A program made the translations under genes and the position numbers. A stretch of 64,000 nt of DNA from Paractinoplanes atraurantiacus (GTDB taxonomy: Bacteria; Actinomycetota; Actinomycetes; Mycobacteriales; Micromonosporaceae): NCBI RefSeq assembly GCF_900215205.1, contig NZ_OBDY01000011.1, positions 212,808 through 276,807 on the forward strand, in the 5' to 3' direction. Positions 36,905 through 45,500 of the stretch are shown here, one piece after another. The notes beneath the pieces are model-generated. The model did not search any database, was not told the DNA's origin, and was given only the letters and a program-made list of their open reading frames with translations. Within the stretch, counting starts at the first letter, position 1. Each line of letters begins with the position of its first letter.

Positions 36905-39583
36905 TCAGTCATAGACGGCCTCGACAGCCCAGTGCCCCGCGGCGAGAACCAGCAGAAAAGCCCGCCCATCGGAGAGAACAACCTGAAAACGCGCCCGCCG
37001 CCGAGCCTCACCGGCCGCCCACCACCGCTCGTCGATAGGCCACGGCCCGGCCCACCCGGTGATCCCCACCGGCTGCCCCCGCTCAACCACGAGCGCGGCC
37101 GGTTCCCCGGTGAGCTCGAGCCGAGCACTGACCCCCACCGGCGCCCCGCCCTCATCAAGCACGACGGCCCCCACCGGCTGAGGCAGCACGAGCGCCGGCG
37201 CCGGCTTGGGCAGCCGTCCAGGCCACGGCGGCAGCACGGGCGGTTTGGGGGGTTTACGCCCGACCCGCTTACCCCAGGCCCGCACCGCAAGCAGGGTGAC
37301 CTCTCCCTGAGACTCCACATCCCGCCCAGAAGCCGCCACCTCACCGGCCACCGAAGCCCCACGGACAGACACACCAGAAGCCGGAACCTCGCCACCCACC
37401 CCAGCAGAAGCGCCAGTCCCAGCAGACGGCGCAGCGGACGCCGCAGAAGCGACGGGCGCGGCGGGCGCGACAGACGGCGCGGCGAGCGCGGTAGACGCCG
37501 CAGACGCGGCGGGCGGGGCAGGCGCCGCAGGCGCGGTAGGCGCGGTAGGCACGGCGGGCGCGGTAGGCGCCGCAGGCGCGGTAGGCGCGGTAGGCACGGC
37601 GGGCGGGGCGGGCACGGCGGGCGCGGTAGGCGCCGCAGACGCGGTAGGCGGGGCGGGCGCGGTAGGCGCGGTGGAAGCGGCGGGCGCGGTAGACGCCGCA
37701 GACGCGGCGGGTGCGATGGCCGCGGTAGGCGCGGTAGGCGCGGCGGTCGCGGTAAGTGCGGTAGACGCGGTGGAAGCGGCGGGCGCGACGGGCGCGGTAG
37801 GCGCCGCAGACGCGGCCGGCACGGCGGGCACGGTAGGTGCGGCGGGCACGGTAGGTGCGGCAGAAGCGGTGGGCGGGGTGGCCGCGTCGGCGGGTGATGT
37901 GGGCCGATGGTCGGAAAGGCGGGAGACCGAGGCCAACCCACCCCGCCCGGCGCCACCGCCCCGCCCGCTGGCCCCGCTCCGCGCAGCGCCCCCGCCCCGC
38001 GCAGCGCCCCCGCCCCGCGCAGCGCCCCCGCCCCGCGCAGCGCCTCCGCTTGGCGCAGCGTCGCTCTCCGTCATGGCGCCCGAAAAATCGGCTTTTGCTG
38101 GGATCGGCGCGGGCTCGGGTGTGCCTTCCAGGTCGTCCCAGGACGGGAGGGGAAGCGGTGTCTTTCGGCGCGAGGACAAGGTGATCACCGTGCCGTCGTC
38201 GGGGTGCTCCGGGCGTACCTCCGGAAGAGGGTTGGGGGTTGGCGGTTCGTAATCGGGCAGGTCGGGGCTCAAAGCGGGCGCGGTGGAACGCGGCAGGATC
38301 GGCGTCGTGAGGACGCCGGGAACCGGGTCGGTGTGGGTGGCCGAAGGGCGGGACGGGTCGCGTTCGTCGCCCCAGGGGACCAGGCGGATCTGGTCGTCGG
38401 TGGAGCGGCCGCCGCCCAGGACGGGTGTGACGACGGCGTGCGGGCCGAGCAGGCCCTGCACGCGGCTGAAGGCGCGGTGGGCCCGTTCCCGTTCGGCGCC
38501 GGTGTCGCCCCACAGGCCGGGCTGGAGTCCAAGGTGGACGAGCACGCCGTCGGGGATCAGCCGCAGGCGCACCAGGCCGGCGGTGGGGCGGGCCGGGGCG
38601 CCTCGGCGGGCGCCGGTCAGCCAGCCGTCGAGTTGCCAGCGGACGCGTTCGGCGATGGCGGCGGCGGTCAGGGTGCCGTCGTGGCGCCAGACCCGGTGCA
38701 GTTCCTGGCCGTTCGCGGTGATCGCCTCGATGCCGAGGCGGGTGCAGGCCAGCCCGTACGCCGAAAGCCCGTCGTGCAACCGCTCGGCGAGGGCCCTCCC
38801 GGCGAAGGCCGCCACATCGACCCTTTCGAGCGGTTCGTCGTACGTCTCCTCGACCTCCAGATCGGGAGGCGGCTTCCGCACAGCGAGCGGCCGATGGTCG
38901 AACCCGCCCGCGAGCCGGTGCGCGAGCGCACCGTCGAACCCGAACCGGCTCAGCACGTCCCCCGCCGGCAGCTTCGCGAAGTCCCCCAGCGTCTTGACAC
39001 CGAGCCGCTTCAGCAGATCGACCAGCTCGGGCCGCTCCAGCGCCTCGACCGGCTCCCCGGCCAGGAACGCAGCCGTCTCCCCCGGCGCGATCAGCAGCCC
39101 TTTCCTCGCCGCGAGCCCGGCCGCGAACACCCCTTCGGCGACACCGACCTGACTCTCCACCTCGCACTGCTGCGCGACCTGCTCCACGATCCGCTCGGCC
39201 GCCGCCTCCTCCCCGCCGAAGTACCGAGCCGGCCCTCTGGCCGCGAACGCGCAGGCCCCCGGCCGGATCACCTCGACTCCGACCGCCACTTCCTCCACCG
39301 CCGCCACCACAGCTTCGAAGGCCCGGGCATCACGCCCGGGATCGTCTTCGACGACAACCAGCTGAGGGCATCGGCTCTGCGCTTCCCGGCGCCGCAATCC
39401 TTTCCGTACGCCTTCCCGCCGCGCCCCCTCCGAACAGGCCACCACCCGGTTTCCCCGCAACACGACAACCGCCCCCGCCGCCGGCACCCCTTCCACGATC
39501 TCCGCCGCCACCACCGGCCAGTCCGGGCACCAGAGCAGCATCGTCCGGGCCCCCGCCACCCCGGTGGTCCCCGCGATAGCCAC
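36905..39583 (-). CDS. imuB: Y-family polymerase-like mutasome subunit ImuB with a large low-complexity insert
   Basis: Pseudo-polymerase adaptor of the SOS mutasome, linking DnaE2 and ImuA' to the sliding clamp. The N-terminal 400 residues match ImuB (MLLWCPDWPVVAAE, where active Y-polymerases have the catalytic acid; then GVAEGVFAAGLAA, LLKRLGVKTLGDFAKLP, and DDQIRLVPWGDER at about 396-408). The C-terminal 108 residues match the conserved tail (GITGWAGPWPIDERWW...). Between them, about residues 410-784, lies low-complexity sequence: Gly-Ala-Arg repeats (GGAARG, about 513-548) and a long Ala/Thr/Pro tract (about 567-725). ImuB is usually about 500-560 aa; this one is 892. The GTG start abuts the imuA' stop. 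Confidence 0.9.
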   Translation of the reverse strand: MAIAGTTGVAGARTMLLWCPDWPVVAAEIVEGVPAAGAVVVLRGNRVVACSEGARREGVRKGLRRREAQSRCPQLVVVEDDPGRDARAFEAVVAAVEEVAVGVEVIRPGACAFAARGPARYFGGEEAAAERIVEQVAQQCEVESQVGVAEGVFAAGLAARKGLLIAPGETAAFLAGEPVEALERPELVDLLKRLGVKTLGDFAKLPAGDVLSRFGFDGALAHRLAGGFDHRPLAVRKPPPDLEVEETYDEPLERVDVAAFAGRALAERLHDGLSAYGLACTRLGIEAITANGQELHRVWRHDGTLTAAAIAERVRWQLDGWLTGARRGAPARPTAGLVRLRLIPDGVLVHLGLQPGLWGDTGAERERAHRAFSRVQGLLGPHAVVTPVLGGGRSTDDQIRLVPWGDERDPSRPSATHTDPVPGVLTTPILPRSTAPALSPDLPDYEPPTPNPLPEVRPEHPDDGTVITLSSRRKTPLPLPSWDDLEGTPEPAPIPAKADFSGAMTESDAAPSGGAARGGGAARGGGAARGGGAARSGASGRGGGAGRGGLASVSRLSDHRPTSPADAATPPTASAAPTVPAAPTVPAVPAASAAPTAPVAPAASTASTALTATAAPTAPTAAIAPAASAASTAPAASTAPTAPAPPTASAAPTAPAVPAPPAVPTAPTAPAAPTAPAVPTAPTAPAAPAPPAASAASTALAAPSVAPAAPVASAASAAPSAGTGASAGVGGEVPASGVSVRGASVAGEVAASGRDVESQGEVTLLAVRAWGKRVGRKPPKPPVLPPWPGRLPKPAPALVLPQPVGAVVLDEGGAPVGVSARLELTGEPAALVVERGQPVGITGWAGPWPIDERWWAAGEARRRARFQVVLSDGRAFLLVLAAGHWAVEAVYD
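37411..37885. repeat. GC-rich repeat tract coding Ala/Thr/Pro run in imuB
   Basis: Units of GGCGCGGTAGGCGCG type, with period 9-15 bp on the plus strand, code an Ala-Pro-Thr-Ala run in ImuB. The frame stays open through the whole tract, as do other frames on the same DNA. Confidence 0.85.
37978..38047. repeat. 18-bp tandem repeat coding GGAARG in imuB
   Basis: GCAGCGCCCCCGCCCCGC (plus strand) is repeated in tandem nearly four times and encodes GGGAAR units on the minus strand. Confidence 0.85.
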
Positions 39584-40654
39584 TCAAATCACCGCCGCCG
39601 ACTCGGCCCTGCCACGCCGACCCGCCCGAGGCCGGAGCACCCGCTGCTCATCCACGGAGGACTGCCGAAGCGGCGGCACCCGTTCCGAGGCGAGCGGGGC
39701 GGGATCGGCGTCGGCAGCCGAGGACGGCGATCCGACGACGGCCAACCGCCGCCCCGAATCCGAATCGGACGATCGCGCCGGGGCCGCGGCCTTCACCGGC
39801 GCACCCGAGGGCCGCCCGTCCGAAACCGCGGAAGGCCGGGTGGGTGGAGCTCCGGAGGGCTGCGCAGGCGAAACCGCGGAAGGCCGGGCGGGCGGGGCTG
39901 CGGAGGGCGGGGCTGCGGAGGGCTGGGCCGGCTGGGTGCGCTTGGGGGTGCGGGTGGGGTGAGGGTCGGGGGTGGACGGGGCCGGGGGCAGGGTGATGGG
40001 GCGGATGGTGATGCCCGGCATCCACATGGTGGCCTGTTTGGGGCGGGCGGCGGCGCCTCGGCCGTGGGCTCGGATGGTCACCTCGCGACGGCGCAGGCGG
40101 CCGTGGCCTGCGCCCAGGCCCTCCCAGCGGGCGGCGGTCACGTGCAGTGTGACGTCGGCGCCGGACCACGGGCCGAAGGGGACCAGGACGCTTCCGCGCT
40201 GGCGGGCCCGGGCCACCAGCCGGGAGGCTATCGAGCCGGAGACGCCGCCGGGCACCGCGGTGACCACCACGTCCACGCCGTCGATCAGGGCGGCCACGAC
40301 GGTGGGCCACTCGGGGCCGGGGTCGGGGACCAGGGCCAGGCGGTCCAGGGCTATGCCGCTCTCGGCGGCGGCGATCGCGCCGAGCGAAGGGACGCCGACC
40401 ACGGCGCACCACGAGCCGGCCCGGGAAGCCTCGGCGAGCAGAGCCAGCAGCAGTGACGTGCCACCGCCGGCGGTGGCCTCGCGGCCGGCGGTGACGGCCA
40501 CCGTGCTGCCGCGCCGCAGGCCCCGGCCGGGCAGCAGGTTGCCCAACTCGGGTGCCACCGGCAGCATCCGCTGCACACCGCCGGTCTCGGTCTCCCCGGC
40601 CGCCCGAACCAGTTCAGCAAGGGCGGCCGCACCGCTGCTCATGCGTCCCGCCAT
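39584..40654 (-). CDS. imuA: RecA-like mutasome protein ImuA'
   Basis: 356-aa protein in the ImuA'/SulA-like position before imuB. The N-terminal 220 residues resemble a degenerate RecA fold: GLRRGSTVAVTAG, and a Walker-A-like GGGTSLLLALLAEA that lacks the canonical GKT/S. The C-terminal 130 residues are Pro/Ala/Ser-rich and probably disordered (AQPSAAPPSAAPPARPS...). In mycobacteria ImuA' works with ImuB and DnaE2 in induced mutagenesis. ATG at 40654 has GAGG 6 nt upstream. Confidence 0.85.
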   Translation of the reverse strand: MAGRMSSGAAALAELVRAAGETETGGVQRMLPVAPELGNLLPGRGLRRGSTVAVTAGREATAGGGTSLLLALLAEASRAGSWCAVVGVPSLGAIAAAESGIALDRLALVPDPGPEWPTVVAALIDGVDVVVTAVPGGVSGSIASRLVARARQRGSVLVPFGPWSGADVTLHVTAARWEGLGAGHGRLRRREVTIRAHGRGAAARPKQATMWMPGITIRPITLPPAPSTPDPHPTRTPKRTQPAQPSAAPPSAAPPARPSAVSPAQPSGAPPTRPSAVSDGRPSGAPVKAAAPARSSDSDSGRRLAVVGSPSSAADADPAPLASERVPPLRQSSVDEQRVLRPRAGRRGRAESAAVI

Positions 40655-40867
40655 GTGTTGCCTCGCTCTGTTGCTCTCGTCCCGGCCCGCCCGAACCGGC
40701 CTTCTCGAGCGGCCCGCCTTCCCTGGCGATCACCACCCGGAGCCCGGCCTCCGCACGATCGCGAAGGCCGAAGCCCATGTCCAAGCCGGTCGCTCCCACC
40801 GGCCGTCCCGCGCGGCGACGGGCATGCGAAATCGAGCCGGGACTCGCCCCGGCTCACCGCGAAGACC
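40655..40867 (-). other. 213-bp spacer between the HEPN gene and imuA'
   Basis: No gene. A short hairpin is formed by GAGCCGGG (40834-40841) and CCCGGCTC (about 40848-40855) just after the HEPN stop. It has no T tract, so full termination is not expected, and imuA' could be co-transcribed with the HEPN gene. Confidence 0.5.
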
Positions 40868-41368
40868 TCAGGCGGCCAGGGGCGGCTGGTAGGTCAGGCC
40901 CAGTGCGGACTCGACGACGGCCACGAACTGCTCGGCGGCTCGCAGCAGGTCGTCGGCCTCTCGGGGGCTCACGACCCGGGGGATGCCGGCCTCGGCGGCG
41001 GCGCGTTTGCCGGCGCCCAGGGCGAAGTAGTTGGCCCACTCGCCGAACTCGGGGGCCACCAGGACCAGCAGGGACCAGACACTGGTCACGCGGCTGCGTC
41101 TCGTGGAGGTGGCGGGACGGGCGCGGGCGGCGAGGACCGCGGCGGCGGCGCGCAGGGCGGCCAGGTGGGCCGCGGCGTAGCGCAGGCCGTCGGGGCGGGT
41201 GCGTGCCGCCTCGTCGAGACCCTGCCGGGCGATCGTCAGCAGTTGGGCAGGGGTGCGCTGCGGCAGCATGTGCGCCGGAACCGTGGGCGCCTCGGCCCGG
41301 GCGGCCGCGGTCGGCGCGTGGGCCAGACCGGGCACCTGGGTGAGGGCCGGCGCCGTGTTGCTCGCCAT
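40868..41368 (-). CDS. SAV_6107-type HEPN-domain protein linked to the mutasome
   Basis: 166-aa mostly helical protein. The pattern TPAQLLTIARQGLDEAARTRPDGLRYAAAHLAALRAAAAVLAARARP, followed by the VWSLLVLVAPEFGEWANYFALG segment, matches the SAV_6107-like HEPN family. ATG 41368 has GGAG 7 nt upstream; an in-frame extension to 41494 has no support. It stands first in the run HEPN, imuA', imuB, dnaE2, directly behind the LexA box. Its role in mutagenesis is undefined. HEPN proteins are often RNases or nucleotidyltransferase partners, but the RNase motif R-x4-6-H is not evident here. Confidence 0.82.
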   Translation of the reverse strand: MASNTAPALTQVPGLAHAPTAAARAEAPTVPAHMLPQRTPAQLLTIARQGLDEAARTRPDGLRYAAAHLAALRAAAAVLAARARPATSTRRSRVTSVWSLLVLVAPEFGEWANYFALGAGKRAAAEAGIPRVVSPREADDLLRAAEQFVAVVESALGLTYQPPLAA

Positions 41369-41684
41369 GGTGTTTCTCCTCGCGTGTGTCGCATCCGACG
41401 AACTGGTCGAACCGATCAGCTGCGGAGGAAGACGCAGCAGCTTGCAGTGCCCCCTCAGGGGCAGCCGGCCGGGCGTGAAGCTTCCCCACACCACACCCGG
41501 CCGGACTCACCGGCGGGTCCGTCGCCCGCCACCCGGGGGTCGGGGGCAGCGGACGACGGTCCTGCCTTGTCTGAAGGCCCCGGACCCGCGAATGCCCGGT
41601 GCCTCGCGCGCGGCACTTCGCGGGTGCCGCGCACCGGGCGCTGAGCCGCGAAACTCAGCCCCCGGCGCCAGAGCGGACGCTCGT
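41369..41684 (-). other. Long leader between the LexA box and the HEPN gene
   Basis: About 315 bp without a gene. It holds a strong nested hairpin at 41594-41639: outer stem GCCCGGTGC with GCACCGGGC, inner stem GCGGCAC with GTGCCGC. This would be in the 5' leader if transcription starts at the LexA box. A promoter closer to the gene cannot be excluded. Confidence 0.5.
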
Positions 41685-41700
41685 TCGAACATCCGTTCTA
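41685..41700. promoter_or_regulatory. LexA-type SOS box TCGAAC-N4-GTTCTA
   Basis: TCGAACATCCGTTCTA differs at one base from the actinobacterial and Bacillus-type LexA consensus TCGAAC-N4-GTTCGA. It is the only such match noticed in the intergenic regions of this window. It lies upstream of the HEPN-imuA'-imuB-dnaE2 run, whose homologues are LexA-controlled in mycobacteria. Confidence 0.78.
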
Positions 41701-41799
41701 ACTAAGGAAGAGACTAGCACTCGTGTACGACAAAAAAGCAACTCCGCGGGCCGGTCGCCCCCGTCGTGTTGCGGCATGCGTCACACGGGAGAAAGGGGG

Positions 41800-42783
41800 T
41801 CAGAGGGACTTCTCGAAGGCGAGTTGGTTGTACGGGGACTCGTCGTACGGCGGAATCTCCCGGTAACCGGCACTCCGGTAGAGGGCGATGGCCTCACCGA
41901 GCGACGAATGAGTGCCCAGCCGCACCGTCGTGACGCCATGGGCCGCGGCATCGGCCTCCAGCGCCGCGAGCAGCCGCCGCGCCAACCCGAGGCCCCGCGC
42001 AGAAGGGCTCACCCAAAGGTGCCGGATCTCCGCAGCCCGCGAAGGAAGGGAAGGGGAAGGCGCGGAGGGGGAAGGGGCGGAAGGAGAAGGCGCGGAAGAG
42101 GAAGGGGAAGGGGAAGGCGCGGAGGAGGCAGGAGCGACAGGAGAAGGTGAGGCAAGGATTGGCGCGAGGCGCTGCCACAGGCCGCAGGCGATGGGGGTGT
42201 CCTCCTCGGTGGCCAGCAGGAAGGTGCCGTCGTGGAGGGTGCCGGGTGGCAGGAGGGCGCCCTCCGCGTCGTAGCCCTCCGGGAAGCGCTCAGCCAGCTC
42301 CGCCGCGTACGACCGGAGGCAGGATCGGGCCGCCGCCGAGGAATCGGGTACCGGGGTCAGCGTGATCGCGGCCAACCGGAGCAGGCGCTGGATCTCGGCC
42401 TGTGCGCCCACGAGCCGGGAACGCTGATCCGCGGACAGCGGCTCCAGCAACCCGGCCACGCTGGCCCGGGAGCGCTCCTCCAGGTCGGCCAGCTCGCGCT
42501 GCCCGGCGGAGGTCAGGGTCGCCGTCCGCACCCGCGCGTCCCCGGGACGCGGCGCCACCGACACCAGCCCTTGCGCGCTCAGCGACCGCAACATCCGGCT
42601 CAGATAGCCCGAGTCCAACCCCAGCCGGCGCCGCAGGTCGCGCAGGTCCACCCCCGCCCCGATCTCGAAGAGCAGCCGCGCCTCGCCCAGCGGGCGGCCC
42701 TGTCCCAGATATTCGTCATTCAGCACGCCGATGCGCCGCGTGTAGTACCGGTTGAAGTCGCGCATCAGGTCGATGTCGTCCAC
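41800..42783 (-). CDS. MarR-family regulator fused to a GNAT acetyltransferase
   Basis: 327 aa. Residues 1-140 form a MarR-type winged helix (DLRDLRRRLGLDSGYLSRMLRSLSAQGLVSVAPRPGDARVRTATLT). Residues about 150-327 form a GNAT domain with the acetyl-CoA loop SARGLGLARRLL (261-272) and the LYRSAGYREI strand. MarR-GNAT fusions are known in actinobacteria. Inside the GNAT domain, residues 211-249 are a Ser/Pro/Ala repeat (APSPSAPSPS...) coded by a short repeat at about 42,037-42,150; it interrupts the fold between two strands. The gene is divergent from the SDR and shares a 63-bp gap with a candidate operator. Confidence 0.87.
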   Translation of the reverse strand: MDDIDLMRDFNRYYTRRIGVLNDEYLGQGRPLGEARLLFEIGAGVDLRDLRRRLGLDSGYLSRMLRSLSAQGLVSVAPRPGDARVRTATLTSAGQRELADLEERSRASVAGLLEPLSADQRSRLVGAQAEIQRLLRLAAITLTPVPDSSAAARSCLRSYAAELAERFPEGYDAEGALLPPGTLHDGTFLLATEEDTPIACGLWQRLAPILASPSPVAPASSAPSPSPSSSAPSPSAPSPSAPSPSLPSRAAEIRHLWVSPSARGLGLARRLLAALEADAAAHGVTTVRLGTHSSLGEAIALYRSAGYREIPPYDESPYNQLAFEKSL

Positions 42784-42789
42784 CGTTCC

Positions 42790-42813
42790 AATCTAAGACC
42801 TGAGTCAGAGATT
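42790..42813. promoter_or_regulatory. 24-bp inverted repeat between marR-gnat and the SDR gene
   Basis: AATCTnnGAC and its inverted partner GTCnnAGATT are separated by 4 bp. The repeat sits a few bases upstream of the regulator start and 34 bp before the SDR start, a typical place for a MarR autoregulatory operator controlling both genes. Confidence 0.6.
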
Positions 42814-42846
42814 GCGGGACGAAGGATCGACAGGGAGGATCCGGAG

Positions 42847-43659
42847 ATGGACCGGATCGTCGTGGTCACCGGAGCGAGCTCCGGCATCGGCCTGGCCGCC
42901 GCCGAGCAGTTCGCCCGGCAGGGTGACCAGCTCGTTCTCGTGGGGCGCAACCCCGCCAAGCTCGCCGAGGCCGCCAAGCGCGTGCACGCCGCGGTCCGGA
43001 TCTACGCGCCCGACCCCTACAAGGAGCCCGACGTTCAGCGGGCCGACTTCGACGACCTCGATCAGGTACGGAAACTCGCCGCCCACCTGGAGCGGACCTA
43101 TCCGCGGATCGACGTGCTGGCCAGCAACGCCGGCGGCATGGTGGCCGAGCACCGGATCACCCGGGACGGCTTCGAGGCCACCATGCAGAGCAACCACCTC
43201 GCCGCGTTCCTGCTGACCGGCCTGCTGCACGACCGGATCGGGCGGCTGGTGGTCACCGCCTCCCGAGCTCACATGCGCGGGAAACCCGACCCCCGCGATT
43301 TCGCTCAGAAGAACACGTCCTGGCAGGCCTACAGCAAGGCCAAGGCGGCCAACATCCTGTTCGCGGCCGAGGCCGCCCGCCGCTGGCCCGGCATCACCAG
43401 CGTCTCCTTTCACCCCGGTGTGGTGCGCAGCGACTTCGGCTCGGGCAAGCTGACCCGCTTCTTCTACCGCTTCGCCCCTTTCCTGACGACGCCGGAGACG
43501 GCCGGCGAGCTTCTCGTCTGGCTGGCCGACAACCCGGTCGTCAACGGCGCCTACTACGTCGGCCATCAGCCCCGCCGGCCGTCGCGTCACGCCGCCGATC
43601 CGCAGCGCGCCCACGACCTCTGGGAGGCCAGCCTGGAGGCCACTGGCCTGGGCGAATAA
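42847..43659 (+). CDS. Short-chain dehydrogenase/reductase
   Basis: 270-aa classical SDR. The NAD(P) loop is TGASSGIG (8-15), the structural NAG motif is in ASNAGGMV, the catalytic Ser is in VVTASRAHM and the YxxxK pair is in AYSKAKAAN. The arginine after the first strand (VGRN) suggests NADP preference. It resembles retinol-dehydrogenase/WW-oxidoreductase-type SDRs; the substrate is unknown. ATG 42847 has GGAGG 9 nt upstream. It is probably regulated by the divergent MarR-GNAT protein. Confidence 0.88.
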   Translation: MDRIVVVTGASSGIGLAAAEQFARQGDQLVLVGRNPAKLAEAAKRVHAAVRIYAPDPYKEPDVQRADFDDLDQVRKLAAHLERTYPRIDVLASNAGGMVAEHRITRDGFEATMQSNHLAAFLLTGLLHDRIGRLVVTASRAHMRGKPDPRDFAQKNTSWQAYSKAKAANILFAAEAARRWPGITSVSFHPGVVRSDFGSGKLTRFFYRFAPFLTTPETAGELLVWLADNPVVNGAYYVGHQPRRPSRHAADPQRAHDLWEASLEATGLGE

Positions 43660-43732
43660 CCGAAATCCGGTAAGTCGTCAGCTTGTTCACAAGACCCTCC
43701 CGCGGGCGCGGGTCAGACCGTACAAAGGCGTC

Positions 43733-45016
43733 GTGCCGAAGCTCATCGCCGCGTTCAGCCTGATCGCCGTCACGGCACTGTGGACGTCCAACCTCGGCGA
43801 GGCGCCGGGCGGGATCGCGGCCGCGGGCCGTCTGGCCGCGCTCTGGTCGGCCGACCTGCTGCTCATCCAGGTGCTGCTCATGGCCCGCATCCCGTGGGTC
43901 GAGCGGGCGTACGGGCAGGACGCCCTGTCCCGATGGCATCGCTGGACCGGTTTCGCGTCGTTCCATCTGCTGCTCGCCCACGCGGTGCTGGCCGTCGTGG
44001 CGTACACCCGAATGGGCCGGCTGCTGGAGACCCTGGCCCTGGAAAGCATGGTGTTGGCAGTGGCGGCCCTGGCCGCCCTGACGCTCGTCGTGATCACTTC
44101 GACCCGGCACCGGCGACGTCGGTTGCGCTATGAGTCATGGCATTTATTGCATTTGTACGCCTACGCGGGCATCGTCCTGGCCCTCCCGCACATGCTGCTG
44201 CTCGGCAGCGATTTCCAGGGGAAAGCGGCGAAGGCGTACTTCTGGGGTCTCTATCTGATCGCCGCCGCCTCCATCGTGATCTTCCGTGTCGGGCTGCCGA
44301 TCTGGCGAACGACAAGGCACCGGCTGGTCGTCCAGGGAATCAAGACCGAAGCACCCGGCCTGGTCTCCGTCTATCTGCGCGGAAGAAGGCTGGAACGGCT
44401 TCCGGCGCGCGCCGGGCAGTATTTCGTGTGGCGCTTCCTGGACGGTCGGGCCGGGCTGCGCGGCAACCCGTTCTCGCTCTCCGGCCCGCCGCGCCGCGAC
44501 TCCCTGCGGATCACGGTGAAGGCGGTCGGCGACGGCAGCTCCCGGGTCGCCACGCTGCGGCCGGGCACCCGGGTGCTGATCGAGGGGCCGTTCGGGCGGA
44601 TGACCGCGGCCACGTACGCCGGCGGCCCGGTGACCATGCTGGCCTGCGGGGTCGGGGTGACACCGTTGCTCGCGCTTCTCTGGGATCTGCCGTACGGGCG
44701 GGGGAAGGCCACGCTCGTCTACCGCACCCGGCATCCGCACGAGGTGGCGTTCCTGGAGGAGTTGGAGTGGCTGGCCGCTGACCGCGGCGTGCGGCTCGTG
44801 CCGCTGGTCGGCCCGCGCGCGTCGGACACGTCGTGGTTGCCGTCCGATTACGCGGAGTACGACGACGCGCAGGCGCTGCGGGCGCTCGCCCCCGACATCG
44901 CGGGCCACGACGTCTACGTCTGCGGGCCCGACCCGTGGGCCGAGGCGGTCTTCCGGGCGGCCCGCCGGGTGGGGGTGCCACCGGCCCGCCTGCACCGGGA
45001 GCGGTTCGGGTGGTGA
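43733..45016 (+). CDS. Ferric-reductase-like transmembrane flavoprotein
   Basis: 427 aa. The N-terminal half has about six transmembrane helices with paired histidines (RWHRWTGFASFHLLLAHAV and YESWHLLHLYAYAGIVLALPHM) that suit heme ligation, as in the ferric-reductase/NOX/YedZ superfamily. The C-terminal half is a FAD- and NAD(P)H-binding ferredoxin-reductase module (GQYFVWRF, GNPFSLSGPP, ACGVGVTPLLALL, VYVCGPDPWAEAV). It probably moves electrons from NAD(P)H across the membrane; the acceptor is not known. GTG start. It stands alone upstream of ybaK. Confidence 0.87.
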   Translation: MPKLIAAFSLIAVTALWTSNLGEAPGGIAAAGRLAALWSADLLLIQVLLMARIPWVERAYGQDALSRWHRWTGFASFHLLLAHAVLAVVAYTRMGRLLETLALESMVLAVAALAALTLVVITSTRHRRRRLRYESWHLLHLYAYAGIVLALPHMLLLGSDFQGKAAKAYFWGLYLIAAASIVIFRVGLPIWRTTRHRLVVQGIKTEAPGLVSVYLRGRRLERLPARAGQYFVWRFLDGRAGLRGNPFSLSGPPRRDSLRITVKAVGDGSSRVATLRPGTRVLIEGPFGRMTAATYAGGPVTMLACGVGVTPLLALLWDLPYGRGKATLVYRTRHPHEVAFLEELEWLAADRGVRLVPLVGPRASDTSWLPSDYAEYDDAQALRALAPDIAGHDVYVCGPDPWAEAVFRAARRVGVPPARLHRERFGW

Positions 45017-45026
45017 GAATAGCGGG

Positions 45027-45500
45027 ATGCAGGCACACCCGAACGTCATCGCCGTGCAGGACGCGCTGGACGCCGCCGGCGCCGCCGGCTCGCAGGTGAT
45101 CATCCTGGACGAGGCCGTGCACACGGCGGCCGCGGCGGCCGACGCCCTCTGCATCGAGGTCGGCCAGATCGCCAACTCACTGATCTTCGACGCGGACGGC
45201 GAGCCGCTCCTGGTCCTGACGTCGGGCGCCCACCGGGTAGATACCGGCAAAGTCGCACAAAGTCTCCAAATCGGACGACTGAAGCGAGCGACGCCTTCAT
45301 TCGTCAAGGAGCACACCGGCCAGCCGATCGGCGGGGTGGCGCCGCTGGGCCACCCGAAGCCGGTGCGCACGCTGATCGACACGGCTCTGCGGCAGTACGA
45401 GGTGATCTGGGCGGCGGGCGGCGTTCCCCAGGCGGTCTTCCCGATCACCTACGACGAGCTCCTGCGGGTCACCGCGGGCACCCCGGCCGACGTGGCCTGA
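45027..45500 (+). CDS. YbaK/EbsC-family aminoacyl-tRNA deacylase
   Basis: 157 aa, single INS/YbaK domain. Conserved features are the Lys-containing RLKRATPSFVKEHTGQPIGGVAPLGH block and the start ALDAAGAAGSQVIILDEAVHTAAAAADAL. Family members hydrolyse mischarged Cys-tRNA-Pro or related species. The ATG lies 10 bp after the reductase stop, and its own stop overlaps the next gene's start, so it probably heads the downstream operon. Confidence 0.9.
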   Translation: MQAHPNVIAVQDALDAAGAAGSQVIILDEAVHTAAAAADALCIEVGQIANSLIFDADGEPLLVLTSGAHRVDTGKVAQSLQIGRLKRATPSFVKEHTGQPIGGVAPLGHPKPVRTLIDTALRQYEVIWAAGGVPQAVFPITYDELLRVTAGTPADVA

